A stretch of DNA of 64,000 nucleotides from Pseudomonas sp. p1(2021b) (GTDB taxonomy: Bacteria; Pseudomonadota; Gammaproteobacteria; Pseudomonadales; Pseudomonadaceae). A model generated the notes under the pieces. The model did no database searches. It had not been told where the DNA came from and saw nothing but the letters and a program-made list of their open reading frames with translations. The translations under genes and the position numbers were made by a program. This document shows positions 34,732-43,807 of this stretch, piece after piece; the first letter of the stretch is position 1, and each line of letters opens with the position of its first letter. The stretch lies in contig NZ_CP083746.1 in NCBI RefSeq assembly GCF_020151015.1, positions 4,990,501-5,054,500 on the forward strand. The letters are read 5' to 3'.

Positions 34732-35358
34732 TTACTTGGCGGCCAGCGTGCTGTAGCTGGTCATCAGGTTGCGGTAGTCCGGGATGTGGTTGGAGAACAG
34801 GGTACCCAGGCCTTCGATGTCGTTGCGCCAGTCGCGATGCAGCTCACAGGCCACGCCGAACCAGGTCATCAGTTGCGCACCTGCGCGGCTCATACGGTCG
34901 TGGGCGGCGTCGCGGGTCATCTCGTTGAAGGTGCCGGAGGCATCGGTGACCACGAACACGTCGAACTCTTCCTCCAGGGCCGACAGCGCCGGGAAGGCCA
35001 CGCACACTTCGGTCACTACGCCAGCGATGATCAGCTGCTTCTTGCCGGTGGCCTTCACGGCCTTGACGAAGTCCTCGTTGTCCCAGGCATTGATCTGGCC
35101 AGGGCGGGCGATGTAGGGGGCGTCCGGGAACATCGCCTTGAGCTCCGGCACCAGCGGGCCGTTGGGGCCTTGCTCGAAGCTGGTGGTGAGGATGGTGGGC
35201 AGGTTGAAGTACTTGGCCAGGTCAGCCAGGGCGAGCACGTTGTTCTTGAAGCGGTCCGGCTCGATGTCCCGTACCAGCGAGAGCAGGCCAGCCTGGTGGT
35301 CGACCAGCAGAACGGCGGCGTTGTTCTTGTCCAGGCGGTTGTAGGTGAATGGGGTCAT
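34732..35358 (-). CDS. Isochorismatase-family (YcaC-like) hydrolase
   Basis: 208 residues with the cysteine-hydrolase pattern: catalytic Asp in LLVDHQAGL (about residue 20), Lys in the middle (KAVKATGKKQLIIAG), the cis-peptide and nucleophilic Cys in GVVTEVCVAFPAL (about 118). It resembles YcaC, whose natural substrate is unknown. Soluble; convergent with a LysR regulator. Confidence 0.86.
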   Translation of the reverse strand: MTPFTYNRLDKNNAAVLLVDHQAGLLSLVRDIEPDRFKNNVLALADLAKYFNLPTILTTSFEQGPNGPLVPELKAMFPDAPYIARPGQINAWDNEDFVKAVKATGKKQLIIAGVVTEVCVAFPALSALEEEFDVFVVTDASGTFNEMTRDAAHDRMSRAGAQLMTWFGVACELHRDWRNDIEGLGTLFSNHIPDYRNLMTSYSTLAAK

Positions 35359-35499
35359 GGTCTGTGCTCCTTCAGGTTTGGGTTGGGGTGTTGCCTTGAC
35401 TGCATGGGTACAGATTAAAAAACATTACCTTTGAGGCACTAGATGGCGAAAATCGGCTCTTGCGTTCTATTTTCAGAACGAAGCCCCGGCGCGAAAACC

Positions 35500-35530
35500 C
35501 TGTAGGAGCGGGCCCGCCCCGCGATTGCGC
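35500..35530. repeat. Single REP element
   Basis: One minus-oriented REP (CTGTAGGAGCGGGCCCGCCC, followed by CGCGATTGCG) between the hydrolase promoter and the MscS-like gene. Confidence 0.7.
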
Positions 35531-35621
35531 TGGTTGCGCCACCTCACCCCCATCGATCCTGGTTGCCGACGCCAACGCCCTGCTCTTTACTACCTTCAGC
35601 CCCTTCCTCACCGAGACCATC

Positions 35622-37049
35622 ATGCTGGCCTTCATCCAGTCCTCACCGCTGCTGCTCGGCGCCTGCCTGGTACTTCTGGACCTGCTGCTGTGGCAACTGA
35701 TCCCGGTGGAGCGCCGGGCCTGTCGCATCACGGCCCGGCTGGTGATCTTCCTGCTGTTCAGCTGGGTCTTGCTCACCGCGGGCCTGAGCCCGTTGCAACC
35801 TGCGCCCTGGCCGGACGATGTGCCGCGTAACCTGGTCGCCACCCTGCTGGAGATCGCCTGGTGGCTGTTCGGCGCGCGCACGGTCACGGTGGTGTTCGGC
35901 CTGCTGCTGGTGGCGCGAGGCGGCCATGGTGGGCGTTTACTGCAGGACGTGCTGGGCGCGTTGATCTTTCTCGCGGCGGTGGTGGCCGCGGCAGCCTACG
36001 TGATGCAGCTGCCGGTCAAAGGGTTGCTGGCCACCTCCGGCGTCATGGCCATCGTCATCGGCCTGGCGTTGCAGAGCACCCTGGCGGACGTGTTCTCCGG
36101 CATCGTGCTGAACACCACGCGGCCCTACCAGATCGGCGACTCGATCTCCATCGATGGCACCGAAGGCAAGGTATTGGACATCGACTGGCGCGCCACGCGG
36201 CTGCTCACCGGCACTGGCAGCCTGGCCGTGGTGCCCAATTCAGTGGTGGCGAAAGCCAGGCTGCTCAATTTCAGCCGTCCGGCGGATGTGCATGGGGTAT
36301 CGATCAGTGTGGTGGTGCCGGCCAAGGTACGGCCCAAACGGGTATTCGATGCTTTGGAAAAGGCGCTGCAGGGCACCAGCGCGTTGCTGGCCACGCCCAA
36401 GCCCAAGGTCACGGTAAAAGCCTCGACCCTCGAATCGGTGGAGTACGAGGCCAGCGGCTTCGTCGCCAGCATGGAACGCAAGACCGAGGTGCGTAACCAG
36501 TTGTTCGACCTGGCCCACCGCCATCTGGAAGCCAGCGGCGTGATGTGGAACGTCGACCTCGCCCTGCCGCCGCGCAGCCGCCAGCGGGATCTGCTCGACG
36601 AGGTACGGGTGTTCCGCTCGTTGACCAGCGAAGAGCGCGACGCCCTGAGCCAACGCATGACAGCCGTGGAGTACCTGGCCGACCAGGTGATCCTCGGCGT
36701 GGGCGAGCAATCCGACCATTTGCTGGTGATCGGCAGCGGCGTGATCTCGGCGTCGATCCGCGATGGCGAGCGCCTGGTCGAGGCCGGACGCATGGGACCG
36801 GGCGAGGTGCTGGGGATCGAAGGGTTGACCGACGACGAGGCGTCCTTCGCCGAGTTCCGCACGCTGACCGGTTGCCTGCTCTACCGCATCGACAAGGAGC
36901 AGGTACGCAGCTGCCTGGTCAAGCGTGGCGAGGTGCAGTCGGCACTGACCAAGCTGCAGCGGTTCCGCCGTCAGAGCCGGGAATCACTGTTGCTGCAAAA
37001 GCCGCCGGAAGTGAAGAAAGGCGGGTTCCTGAGCTGGTTGCACAAGTAG
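35622..37049 (+). CDS. MscS-type channel with cyclic-nucleotide-binding domain
   Basis: 475 residues. About four hydrophobic segments lead to the MscS pore helix (GVMAIVIGLALQSTLADVFSG, about 143-163) and the soluble MscS beta domain with YQIGDSISIDGTEGKV and VPNSVVAKARLLNFSR. A C-terminal cyclic-nucleotide-binding-like fold (about 345-455, EYLADQVILGVGEQ, MGPGEVLGIEGL) follows. The fusion suggests a channel whose gating is tuned by a cyclic nucleotide; the ligand is not known. The start at 35622 begins the first membrane helix; an upstream frame reads through a REP. Confidence 0.85.
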   Translation: MLAFIQSSPLLLGACLVLLDLLLWQLIPVERRACRITARLVIFLLFSWVLLTAGLSPLQPAPWPDDVPRNLVATLLEIAWWLFGARTVTVVFGLLLVARGGHGGRLLQDVLGALIFLAAVVAAAAYVMQLPVKGLLATSGVMAIVIGLALQSTLADVFSGIVLNTTRPYQIGDSISIDGTEGKVLDIDWRATRLLTGTGSLAVVPNSVVAKARLLNFSRPADVHGVSISVVVPAKVRPKRVFDALEKALQGTSALLATPKPKVTVKASTLESVEYEASGFVASMERKTEVRNQLFDLAHRHLEASGVMWNVDLALPPRSRQRDLLDEVRVFRSLTSEERDALSQRMTAVEYLADQVILGVGEQSDHLLVIGSGVISASIRDGERLVEAGRMGPGEVLGIEGLTDDEASFAEFRTLTGCLLYRIDKEQVRSCLVKRGEVQSALTKLQRFRRQSRESLLLQKPPEVKKGGFLSWLHK

Positions 37050-37094
37050 GCGTCGACGCTCCTACAGGGCCTGGCATCGATGCAGCCGCAACGG

Positions 37095-38381
37095 TTACAG
37101 CACTACCCGCAGGCACTGGCCCGCGTGGTACAGCGAGAACCCGGACTCATAGAACGCGGTACGCAACGAGGGCGCACTCACCGGCTTCATCGGCGAGAAC
37201 GGGATCGGTAGGCTGTCCGGGTCATCCTTGAGCAGGAATTCGGCAAACGCTCGGCCGATCACCGTGCCGGTGGTGTTGCCGCGGCCGTTGTAGCCGGTCA
37301 CCGCCACCAGGCCAGGAGCCGGCTCGAACAGGCGCATCAGGTGATCGGGGGTGAAGTCGATGCAGCCGGTCCAGTGCATCTCCCACTCGACCTTGCCCAA
37401 TTCCGGATAGTAATGGCTCTGGATGCGGTCGGCCCAGCTGCGCACGAACCAGGCCGGCTTGTTGTCGACCCGGCCCAAACTGCCCAGCAACAGGCGGCCC
37501 TGGTCGTCGCGGCGAATGCTGCTGAGCACGGTACGGGTGTCCCAGGAGCCTTGGCCGTGGGGCAGGACCTTGTCCGCCGCGGCGCCTTGCAAGGGCTTGG
37601 ACGCGACCTGGTAGTAATAACCCCGGAAGAAGTGCTTCTGCAGGTTGCTCCACTCGCCTTCGGTGTACGCGCCGGTGGAAATCACCACCTTGTCGGCACG
37701 TACCGAGCCGCGAGCGGTGTTCACCCGCCAGCCGTCGCCATCGCGCTCCAGGCCCTGGACGGAGGATTGCTGGAACAGCTGGCCGCCCAGGCGTACCACG
37801 GCGGCGGCCAGGCCTTGGGTGTAGCCCATGGGGTTGATGGTGCCGGCGCGGCGGTCGAGCAGCGCGGCGGAAATCTTGTCGGTGCCGCAATATTCCTGGC
37901 ACCGCGCGCCGGTCAACAGTTCGACGTCGGCGCCGCGTCGGCTCCACTGGGCATGGCGGGCCTCCAGGTCGGCGATGCCGGTGGCATTGTGCGCCATGTG
38001 CAGGGTGCCCTTGTGCTGGGCCTGGCAGTCGATGCCCAGGCGCTCGATCATGGCGAACACTTCGGCGGGGGCCTCACCGAGCACCTTGTTCAGGCGGCTG
38101 CCCTGTTGCAGGCCAAGGGTCGCCTCGACGTCGTCGGGGCGGATCCAGGTGCCGGCGTTGACCAGGCCGACGTTGCGTCCGGAACCACCGTGGCCGATCT
38201 TCCAGGCCTCGAGCAGGATCACCGTCTTGCCCTGTTCGAGTAGGTGGATCGCCGCCGACAGGCCCGTGATGCCACCGCCGATCACGCAGACATCGGCCTT
38301 GTGCTCACCGGCCAGGGCCTGGGTGGCGACGGTTGGCTTGGTGATGAATTCCCACAGACATTCTTGACGCAGTTCGGACAT
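37095..38381 (-). CDS. amaA: L-pipecolate oxidase AmaA (DAO-family flavoprotein)
   Basis: 428 residues. An N-terminal dinucleotide-binding motif DVCVIGGGITGLSAAIHLLE (about 29-48) and a C-terminal DAO signature (VAVTGYNGRGNTTGT) place it among FAD-dependent amine oxidases. Its pairing with an ALDH7-type dehydrogenase matches P. putida amaA-amaB, in which AmaA oxidises L-pipecolate to piperideine-6-carboxylate. The ATG at 38379-38381 gives the family N-terminus MSELRQECLWEF. The specific function rests on synteny. Confidence 0.85.
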   Translation of the reverse strand: MSELRQECLWEFITKPTVATQALAGEHKADVCVIGGGITGLSAAIHLLEQGKTVILLEAWKIGHGGSGRNVGLVNAGTWIRPDDVEATLGLQQGSRLNKVLGEAPAEVFAMIERLGIDCQAQHKGTLHMAHNATGIADLEARHAQWSRRGADVELLTGARCQEYCGTDKISAALLDRRAGTINPMGYTQGLAAAVVRLGGQLFQQSSVQGLERDGDGWRVNTARGSVRADKVVISTGAYTEGEWSNLQKHFFRGYYYQVASKPLQGAAADKVLPHGQGSWDTRTVLSSIRRDDQGRLLLGSLGRVDNKPAWFVRSWADRIQSHYYPELGKVEWEMHWTGCIDFTPDHLMRLFEPAPGLVAVTGYNGRGNTTGTVIGRAFAEFLLKDDPDSLPIPFSPMKPVSAPSLRTAFYESGFSLYHAGQCLRVVL

Positions 38382-38404
38382 GGCCCGGCTCCAGCAATGT
38401 TGTT

Positions 38405-38520
38405 CTTGTAGGGGCCGCAAGGCGGCCCTTTCGCGGGCAAACCCGCTCCCACAGGTACATCACAGGTTTCGAACACTGTGTTGTACCTGTGGGAGCGGGT
38501 TTACCCGCGAACCGGGGGCA
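38405..38520. repeat. REP inverted pair between amaB and amaA
   Basis: Two full REP units facing each other (CGCGGGCAAACCCGCTCCCA and TGGGAGCGGGTTTACCCGCG). The arms between them also pair (CAGGTACATCACAG / CTGTGTTGTACCTG), so the whole forms one long cruciform. It sits inside the amaB-amaA transcript and could uncouple their mRNA levels. Confidence 0.92.
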
Positions 38521-38548
38521 CCGCCCCCGGCCATGCAGCATCAATACA

Positions 38549-40039
38549 TCAGTCGAACACGATCCCCTGCGCCAGCGGCAGCTCGCGCGAGTAGTTCACG
38601 GTGTTGGTCTGCCGACGCATGTAGCCTTTCCAGGCATCCGAGCCGGACTCACGGCCACCGCCGGTTTCCTTCTCGCCGCCGAAGGCGCCACCGATCTCCG
38701 CACCGCTGGTGCCGATGTTGACGTTGGCGATGCCGCAGTCGCTGCCCGAAGCGCTCTGGAAGCGTTCAGCCTCGCGGATGTCGGTGGTGAAGATGCACGA
38801 GGACAGGCCTTGCGGCACTTCGTTGTTCAGGCGCAGGGCCTCTTCGAAGTCGTCATAGGCCAGCACGTAGAGGATCGGGGCGAAGGTCTCGTGGCGCACC
38901 ACGTCGCTCTGGCCCGGCATCTCGGCGATGGCCGGCGAAACGTAGTAGGCGTTCGGGTATTCGCTGGCCAGCTGGCGCTCGCCGCCGAACACCTGCCCGC
39001 CTTCGTCGCGAGCCTTGGCCAGCGCACCTTGCATGGCGTCGAAGGACTGCTTGTCGATCAGCGGGCCGACCAGGTTGTCCTTGCGTGGGTCACCGATGCG
39101 TACCTTGCCGTAGGCGGCTTTGACACGGGCAACCACCTCATCCTTGATGGAGCGGTGCACGATCAGGCGACGAAGGGTGGTGCAGCGTTGGCCGGCGGTA
39201 CCGACCGCAGCGAACAGGATGCCGCGCACGGCCAGGTCGAGGTCGGCGCTCGGGGCCAGAATCATGGCGTTGTTGCCACCCAGCTCGAGGATGCTGCGCC
39301 CGAAACGCGCCGCGACGCGCGGGCCGACTTCGCGCCCCATGCGGGTGCTGCCGGTGGCGCTCACCAGCGGTACGCGTGGGTCGTCCACCAGGGCTTCGCC
39401 GGCTTCACGGCCACCGATCACCAATTGGCTCAGGCCTTCAGGTGCATCGCCAAAGGCTTTCAGGGCTTTTTCGAACAGCGCCTGGCAAGCCAGGGCGGTC
39501 AATGGAGTCTTTTCGGACGGTTTCCACACCACGGCGTTGCCGCACACCAGCGCCAACGCGGTGTTCCAGGCCCAGACCGCAACCGGGAAGTTGAAGGCGC
39601 TGATCACACCAACCACGCCCAGCGGGTGCCAGGACTCACGCATGTGGTGGCCCGGGCGCTCGGAAGCGATGGTCAGGCCGTACAGCTGGCGCGACAGGCC
39701 GACGGCGAAGTCGCAGATGTCGATCATCTCCTGGACTTCGCCCAGGCCTTCCTGGGTGATCTTGCCGGCCTCGATGGACACCAGCTCGCCCAGTTCGGCC
39801 TTGTGCGCACGCAGCACCTCACCGAACAGACGCACCAGTTCACCGCGACGCGGGGCCGGCACGCTGCGCCAGGCCTCGAAGGCTTTTTGCGCCTGGTCGA
39901 TGCGCGCGGTGGTCTCAGCCTTGCCGAGCAGTTTCACCGAGGCGATCTGGCTGCCGTCGATCGGCGTGTGAACAGGGTAGTCACCCTGGGTGTAAGCCTC
40001 GGCGGCAACGCCAAGGCGCTCGAGCAATCCAGCGACCAT
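38549..40039 (-). CDS. amaB: AmaB, piperideine-6-carboxylate (2-aminoadipate semialdehyde) dehydrogenase
   Basis: 496 residues, an ALDH7-like NAD+-dependent dehydrogenase. Catalytic Cys286 (GTAGQRCTTLRRL), general base Glu252 (LELGGNNA) and oxyanion Asn150 (SAFNFP) are intact. It oxidises the semialdehyde in equilibrium with piperideine-6-carboxylate to 2-aminoadipate in lysine catabolism. It diverges from a LysR gene that probably controls it, and amaA lies downstream. Confidence 0.9.
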   Translation of the reverse strand: MVAGLLERLGVAAEAYTQGDYPVHTPIDGSQIASVKLLGKAETTARIDQAQKAFEAWRSVPAPRRGELVRLFGEVLRAHKAELGELVSIEAGKITQEGLGEVQEMIDICDFAVGLSRQLYGLTIASERPGHHMRESWHPLGVVGVISAFNFPVAVWAWNTALALVCGNAVVWKPSEKTPLTALACQALFEKALKAFGDAPEGLSQLVIGGREAGEALVDDPRVPLVSATGSTRMGREVGPRVAARFGRSILELGGNNAMILAPSADLDLAVRGILFAAVGTAGQRCTTLRRLIVHRSIKDEVVARVKAAYGKVRIGDPRKDNLVGPLIDKQSFDAMQGALAKARDEGGQVFGGERQLASEYPNAYYVSPAIAEMPGQSDVVRHETFAPILYVLAYDDFEEALRLNNEVPQGLSSCIFTTDIREAERFQSASGSDCGIANVNIGTSGAEIGGAFGGEKETGGGRESGSDAWKGYMRRQTNTVNYSRELPLAQGIVFD

Positions 40040-40175
40040 GTGCTTCTCCTACAGAAGGTGGAGGGTTGAAAACCTGATGTGGATCAGTATTAATCCGATG
40101 ACACTGGCGCAACAAACGACCTTTATTCCGCATATCATTCCGCCAGGTAATGACCAACCCGCCGTAGAGACCGCT

Positions 40176-41066
40176 ATGTCCAAACGCCTGGTGCCATCGA
40201 TGACTGCCCTGCAGTGCTTCGAGGCCGCTGCCCGTCACCTGAGCTTCACCCGTGCCGCCGAGGAACTGCACCTGACCCAGAGCGCGGTCAGCAAGCAGGT
40301 GGCGCAGCTCGAGGAAATGCTCCGTCACCATCTGTTCCTGCGCATCCGCCGGCGCCTGCAACTGACGCCTGCAGGCTCACTGTACCTGGCCGAGGTCAAC
40401 AAGATTCTCACCCAGGTGGACATGTCCAGCCGCTACGTACTGACCTACGGCGAGCAGACCGAAGTCTTGAAGGTAGCCACCCAGCCGAGTTTCGGCGTGC
40501 GCTGGTTGATCCCGCACTTGAAAGGGTTCGGCAAGCGCCACCCCAACATCCACCTCGACATCCGCAACGAGATGGAGCCTTTCTCCCTGCTCCAAGGCTC
40601 GGCCGACGCGGTGTTCTTCTATGGCCAGGGCACCTGGCCGGGCGCCACCTGCGTAGAGCTGTTCGGCGAGGAAGTGGTGCCGGTGTGTGCCCCAGAGCTG
40701 TTGCAGGGGCGGACCTTGCACGATGCCAGCGAACTGGCCGAACTGGTGCTGCTGCAAAGTACCTCGCGACCCGAGGCCTGGCATGAATGGTTCCTGGAGC
40801 AGCGCTTGCACACCGACGACAGCTACCACGGGCCGCGCTTCGACACCTTCTACATGGCGCTGAGCGCAGCCCAGGCCGGTTGTGGCGTGGCCCTGGTGCC
40901 GCGCTACCTGGTGAGCAAGGAGCTGGCCGAGGGCAGCCTGGTGGTGGCCTGGGACTATGCGATGAAGAGCCCCGGGGCCCATTACCTGGCCTTTGCCGAA
41001 CATGCGGCGGAGGTGCCGAAGGTGCGGGCATTGGTGGAGTGGGTTCGGGAGCAATTGCAGGGCTGA
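40176..41066 (+). CDS. LysR-family regulator divergent from amaB
   Basis: 296 residues of the GcvA-like LysR subgroup. The N-terminus MSKRLVPSMTALQCFEAAAR and the recognition helix segment LTQSAVSKQVAQLEEML fix the start at 40176, so the longer in-frame reading (from 40038) is rejected. It shares a 136-bp spacer with amaB, the usual place for a LysR binding site, and is followed by hglS. A regulator of lysine/pipecolate catabolism is likely but inferred. Confidence 0.86.
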   Translation: MSKRLVPSMTALQCFEAAARHLSFTRAAEELHLTQSAVSKQVAQLEEMLRHHLFLRIRRRLQLTPAGSLYLAEVNKILTQVDMSSRYVLTYGEQTEVLKVATQPSFGVRWLIPHLKGFGKRHPNIHLDIRNEMEPFSLLQGSADAVFFYGQGTWPGATCVELFGEEVVPVCAPELLQGRTLHDASELAELVLLQSTSRPEAWHEWFLEQRLHTDDSYHGPRFDTFYMALSAAQAGCGVALVPRYLVSKELAEGSLVVAWDYAMKSPGAHYLAFAEHAAEVPKVRALVEWVREQLQG

Positions 41067-41076
41067 CTGTTATCGG

Positions 41077-41125
41077 GCCCGCTTTGCGGGCCGTCGCGGG
41101 GCAAGCCCGCTCCTACAGGGATGGC
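41077..41125. repeat. Single REP before hglS
   Basis: GCCCGCTTTGCGGGC hairpin plus a plus-oriented REP core (CGCGGGGCAAGCCCGCTCCT), with no matching reverse unit. It separates the LysR gene from hglS. Confidence 0.75.
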
Positions 41126-41243
41126 GCAACACTCGCGATCATCAATCGCAAAAGGAATGATACCTGCACTTTTTTTCGCTTGTGGGTGAGGTGCATTCCC
41201 CGCTTTCATGTACGGGTATCCACTCACCTCCAGGAAGCTAGCG

Positions 41244-42629
41244 ATGCCCGCCCATGATTTCGTCAGCCCCGACAGCATCCGTGCGCAGTTCTCTGCCGCC
41301 ATGTCGCTCATGTACAAACAGGAAGTGCCCCTGTACGGCACGCTGCTGGAGCTGGTGAGCGAAATCAACCAGCAGGTGATGACCCAGCAGCCCACGGTCG
41401 CCGAGGCCCTGCGCTGGACCGGTGAGATCGAGCGCCTCGACCAGGAGCGCCATGGCGCCATCCGTGTCGGCACCGCCGAGGAGCTGGCGACCATCGCCCG
41501 GCTGTTCGCGGTCATGGGCATGGAGCCGGTGGGCTACTACGACCTGAGCTCAGCCGGCGTGCCGGTGCATTCCACCGCCTTCCGCGCCGTGCATGAACAG
41601 TCGCTGCACATCAGCCCGTTCCGCGTGTTCACTTCCCTGCTGCGCCTGGAGCTGATCGACAACCCGCAACTGCGCGAGCTGGCCCAGGGCATCCTGGCCA
41701 AGCGCAAGATCTTCACCCCACGGGCCCTTGAACTGATCGCCCAATGCGAGCGCGACGGTGGCCTGGGCGCTGCCGATGCCGAGGCCTTCGTCCAGGAAGC
41801 ACTGCACACCTTCCGCTGGCACCAGGACGCCACGGTGACCGCCGAGCAATATCAGCAGTTGCACGATCAGCATCGCCTGATCGCCGATGTGGTGGCCTTC
41901 AAAGGCCCGCACATCAACCACCTGACCCCGCGCACCCTGGACATCGACGCCATCCAGCTGGGCATGCCGGCCAAGGGCATCCCGCCCAAGGCGGTGGTCG
42001 AAGGCCCGCCCACCCGCCGTCACCCGATCCTGCTGCGCCAGACCAGTTTCAAAGCCCTGCAAGAAAAGGTCGCCTTCAGCGACGCGCAAGGCAGCCATAC
42101 GGCACGCTTCGGCGAGATCGAACAGCGTGGCGCGGCGCTGACGCCCAAGGGGCGTCAGCTCTATGACCGCCTGCTCGACGCCACCCGCGCCGCCCTGGGC
42201 GGCGTGCCGGCCGAGGCCAATGCCGAACGCTATATGGCGCTGCTGGCCGAGCACTTCGCCGAGTTTCCCGATGACCTGGCGCAGATGCGCGAGCAAGGGC
42301 TGGCGTACTTCCGTTACTTCGCGACCGAAAAGGGCTTGGCCGAGCGTGATCAGCAGGGCCGTCCAACCACCTTGCAGGGCTTGATCGACGCCGGCCATGT
42401 GCACTTCGAGGCGTTGGTGTACGAAGATTTCTTGCCGGTGAGCGCAGCGGGGATCTTCCAGTCCAACCTGGGCGACGATACCCAGGCCGACTATGGCAGC
42501 AATGCCAACCGCGCTGCCTTCGAAGCAGCGCTGCAGATGAAGGTGCAGGATGAGCTGGCCTTGTATGCCCAGAGCGAGCAGCGGTCGCTGCAGGCCTGTG
42601 CCCAGGCGCTGAACCTGGGCGCTTTGTAA
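41244..42629 (+). CDS. hglS: HglS, 2-oxoadipate dioxygenase/decarboxylase (DUF1338)
   Basis: 461 residues of the DUF1338 (YdcJ) family. In P. putida this Fe(II) enzyme converts 2-oxoadipate to D-2-hydroxyglutarate, linking lysine breakdown to the TCA cycle. The known metal-ligand neighbourhood is present: His70 (ERHGAIR), His226 (GPHINHLTPR) and the Glu in FGEIEQRG (291-293). The start at 41244 has CAGGAAG upstream. Proximity to amaA/amaB supports the call. Confidence 0.9.
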   Translation: MPAHDFVSPDSIRAQFSAAMSLMYKQEVPLYGTLLELVSEINQQVMTQQPTVAEALRWTGEIERLDQERHGAIRVGTAEELATIARLFAVMGMEPVGYYDLSSAGVPVHSTAFRAVHEQSLHISPFRVFTSLLRLELIDNPQLRELAQGILAKRKIFTPRALELIAQCERDGGLGAADAEAFVQEALHTFRWHQDATVTAEQYQQLHDQHRLIADVVAFKGPHINHLTPRTLDIDAIQLGMPAKGIPPKAVVEGPPTRRHPILLRQTSFKALQEKVAFSDAQGSHTARFGEIEQRGAALTPKGRQLYDRLLDATRAALGGVPAEANAERYMALLAEHFAEFPDDLAQMREQGLAYFRYFATEKGLAERDQQGRPTTLQGLIDAGHVHFEALVYEDFLPVSAAGIFQSNLGDDTQADYGSNANRAAFEAALQMKVQDELALYAQSEQRSLQACAQALNLGAL

Positions 42630-42639
42630 GGCTTCAGGT

Positions 42640-42735
42640 CGCGATCGCGGGACAAGCCCGCTCCCACAGGTTCGGCACTGTTCACGAGAACTGTACGCTT
42701 GCTGTGGGAGCGGGCTTGTCCCGCGATTGGCCCTC
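42640..42735. repeat. REP inverted pair overlapping a LysR 3' end
   Basis: Two REP units (CGCGGGACAAGCCCGCTCCC and GGGAGCGGGCTTGTCCCGCG) in opposite orientation. The right unit lies inside the coding frame of the following minus-strand LysR gene and encodes its last residues. Confidence 0.9.
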
Positions 42736-43650
42736 GAGAATGCGCACATCCGGCAGGTTCATCGCCGCAGCCTCTTCCTGCAGGAATGCACTCAACCGGC
42801 GCAACCGCTCTCCCCCAGGCCGTGTGCGTGGCCACACCAGGTAGTAATCCATGCCACTGGGCACAGCCGTCGGCCACGGCAGGCTCAACCGCCCCTGGGC
42901 GACATCCTCGGCAACCATCAGCAAATCGCCCATGGAGATGCCATAGCCACGTGCCGCCGCGATCATGCCCAGCTCCAGGGTATCGAACACCTGCCCACCC
43001 TTGAGCGAGACCTTGTCGGCAAGCCCCATGCGCGCCAGCCAGGCACGCCAGTCGCGCTTATCGGGCGTGGGATGCAGCAGCTCGATACCCGCCAGGCGCC
43101 GTTCGTCCCAGGGCCCGTCCTTGAGCAGGTCGGGCGCCCCCACCGGAATCAACAACTCTGAAAACAGCCGCCGTACTTCCCAGTCGGCCGGAAACACCCC
43201 GTCGCTGAGCAGCACCGCGCAATCGAAGGGCTCCTGGTTGAAGTCCACGTGGTCCACATCCATCCAGGCACTGGTCAGCTGCACTTCGTTGCCCGGCTGC
43301 TGGTGGCGGAACTGGCTCAGGCGCGCCAACAGCCAACGCATGGTCAGGGTCGAAGGGGCCTTCATGCGCAGGATGTCGTCCTCGCCGCGCAAGGTATCGC
43401 AGGCCCGCTCCAGCGCGCTGAAGCCATCGCGTACACCTGGCAGCAGTACCCGCGCCGCCTCGGTGAGCTGCAGGCTGCGCCCGTTGCGCACGAACAGGCG
43501 GCAGGCGAAGTGCTCCTCCAGGGTACGGATGTGCCGGCTGACCGCACTCTGGGTAATGGACAGCTCCTCGCCGGCCCGGGTGAACGAGCTCAGCCGGGCA
43601 GCGGCTTCGAATGCGCGCAACGCATACAGCGGGGGAAGCTGACGGGACAT
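42682..43650 (-). CDS. LysR-family regulator with REP-encoded tail
   Basis: 322 residues, GcvA-like: HTH with SSFTRAGEELSITQSAVSRH (about 20-39) and a substrate-binding domain to about 300. The last about 16 residues (GQSRDKPAPTASVQFS) are the translation of a REP element, so the original stop was probably lost or displaced by REP insertion. The start MSRQLPPLYALRAFEAAAR is at 43650. It diverges from a MATE-pump gene, its likely target. Confidence 0.88.
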   Translation of the reverse strand: MSRQLPPLYALRAFEAAARLSSFTRAGEELSITQSAVSRHIRTLEEHFACRLFVRNGRSLQLTEAARVLLPGVRDGFSALERACDTLRGEDDILRMKAPSTLTMRWLLARLSQFRHQQPGNEVQLTSAWMDVDHVDFNQEPFDCAVLLSDGVFPADWEVRRLFSELLIPVGAPDLLKDGPWDERRLAGIELLHPTPDKRDWRAWLARMGLADKVSLKGGQVFDTLELGMIAAARGYGISMGDLLMVAEDVAQGRLSLPWPTAVPSGMDYYLVWPRTRPGGERLRRLSAFLQEEAAAMNLPDVRILEGQSRDKPAPTASVQFS

Positions 43651-43807
43651 TTCGCACCTGCCCTGCGGGAACATCAATGGAATGAAATGGATCATACATA
43701 CATGAGTTCAACTCATGCCAACGATCGCTTTTATCCTTTTGTGCAAAGTTGACCGAAGCCTCAGAATCGACGCCTCGCTCAACAGGCCCCGGAAAAAGGA
43801 CACCTCC

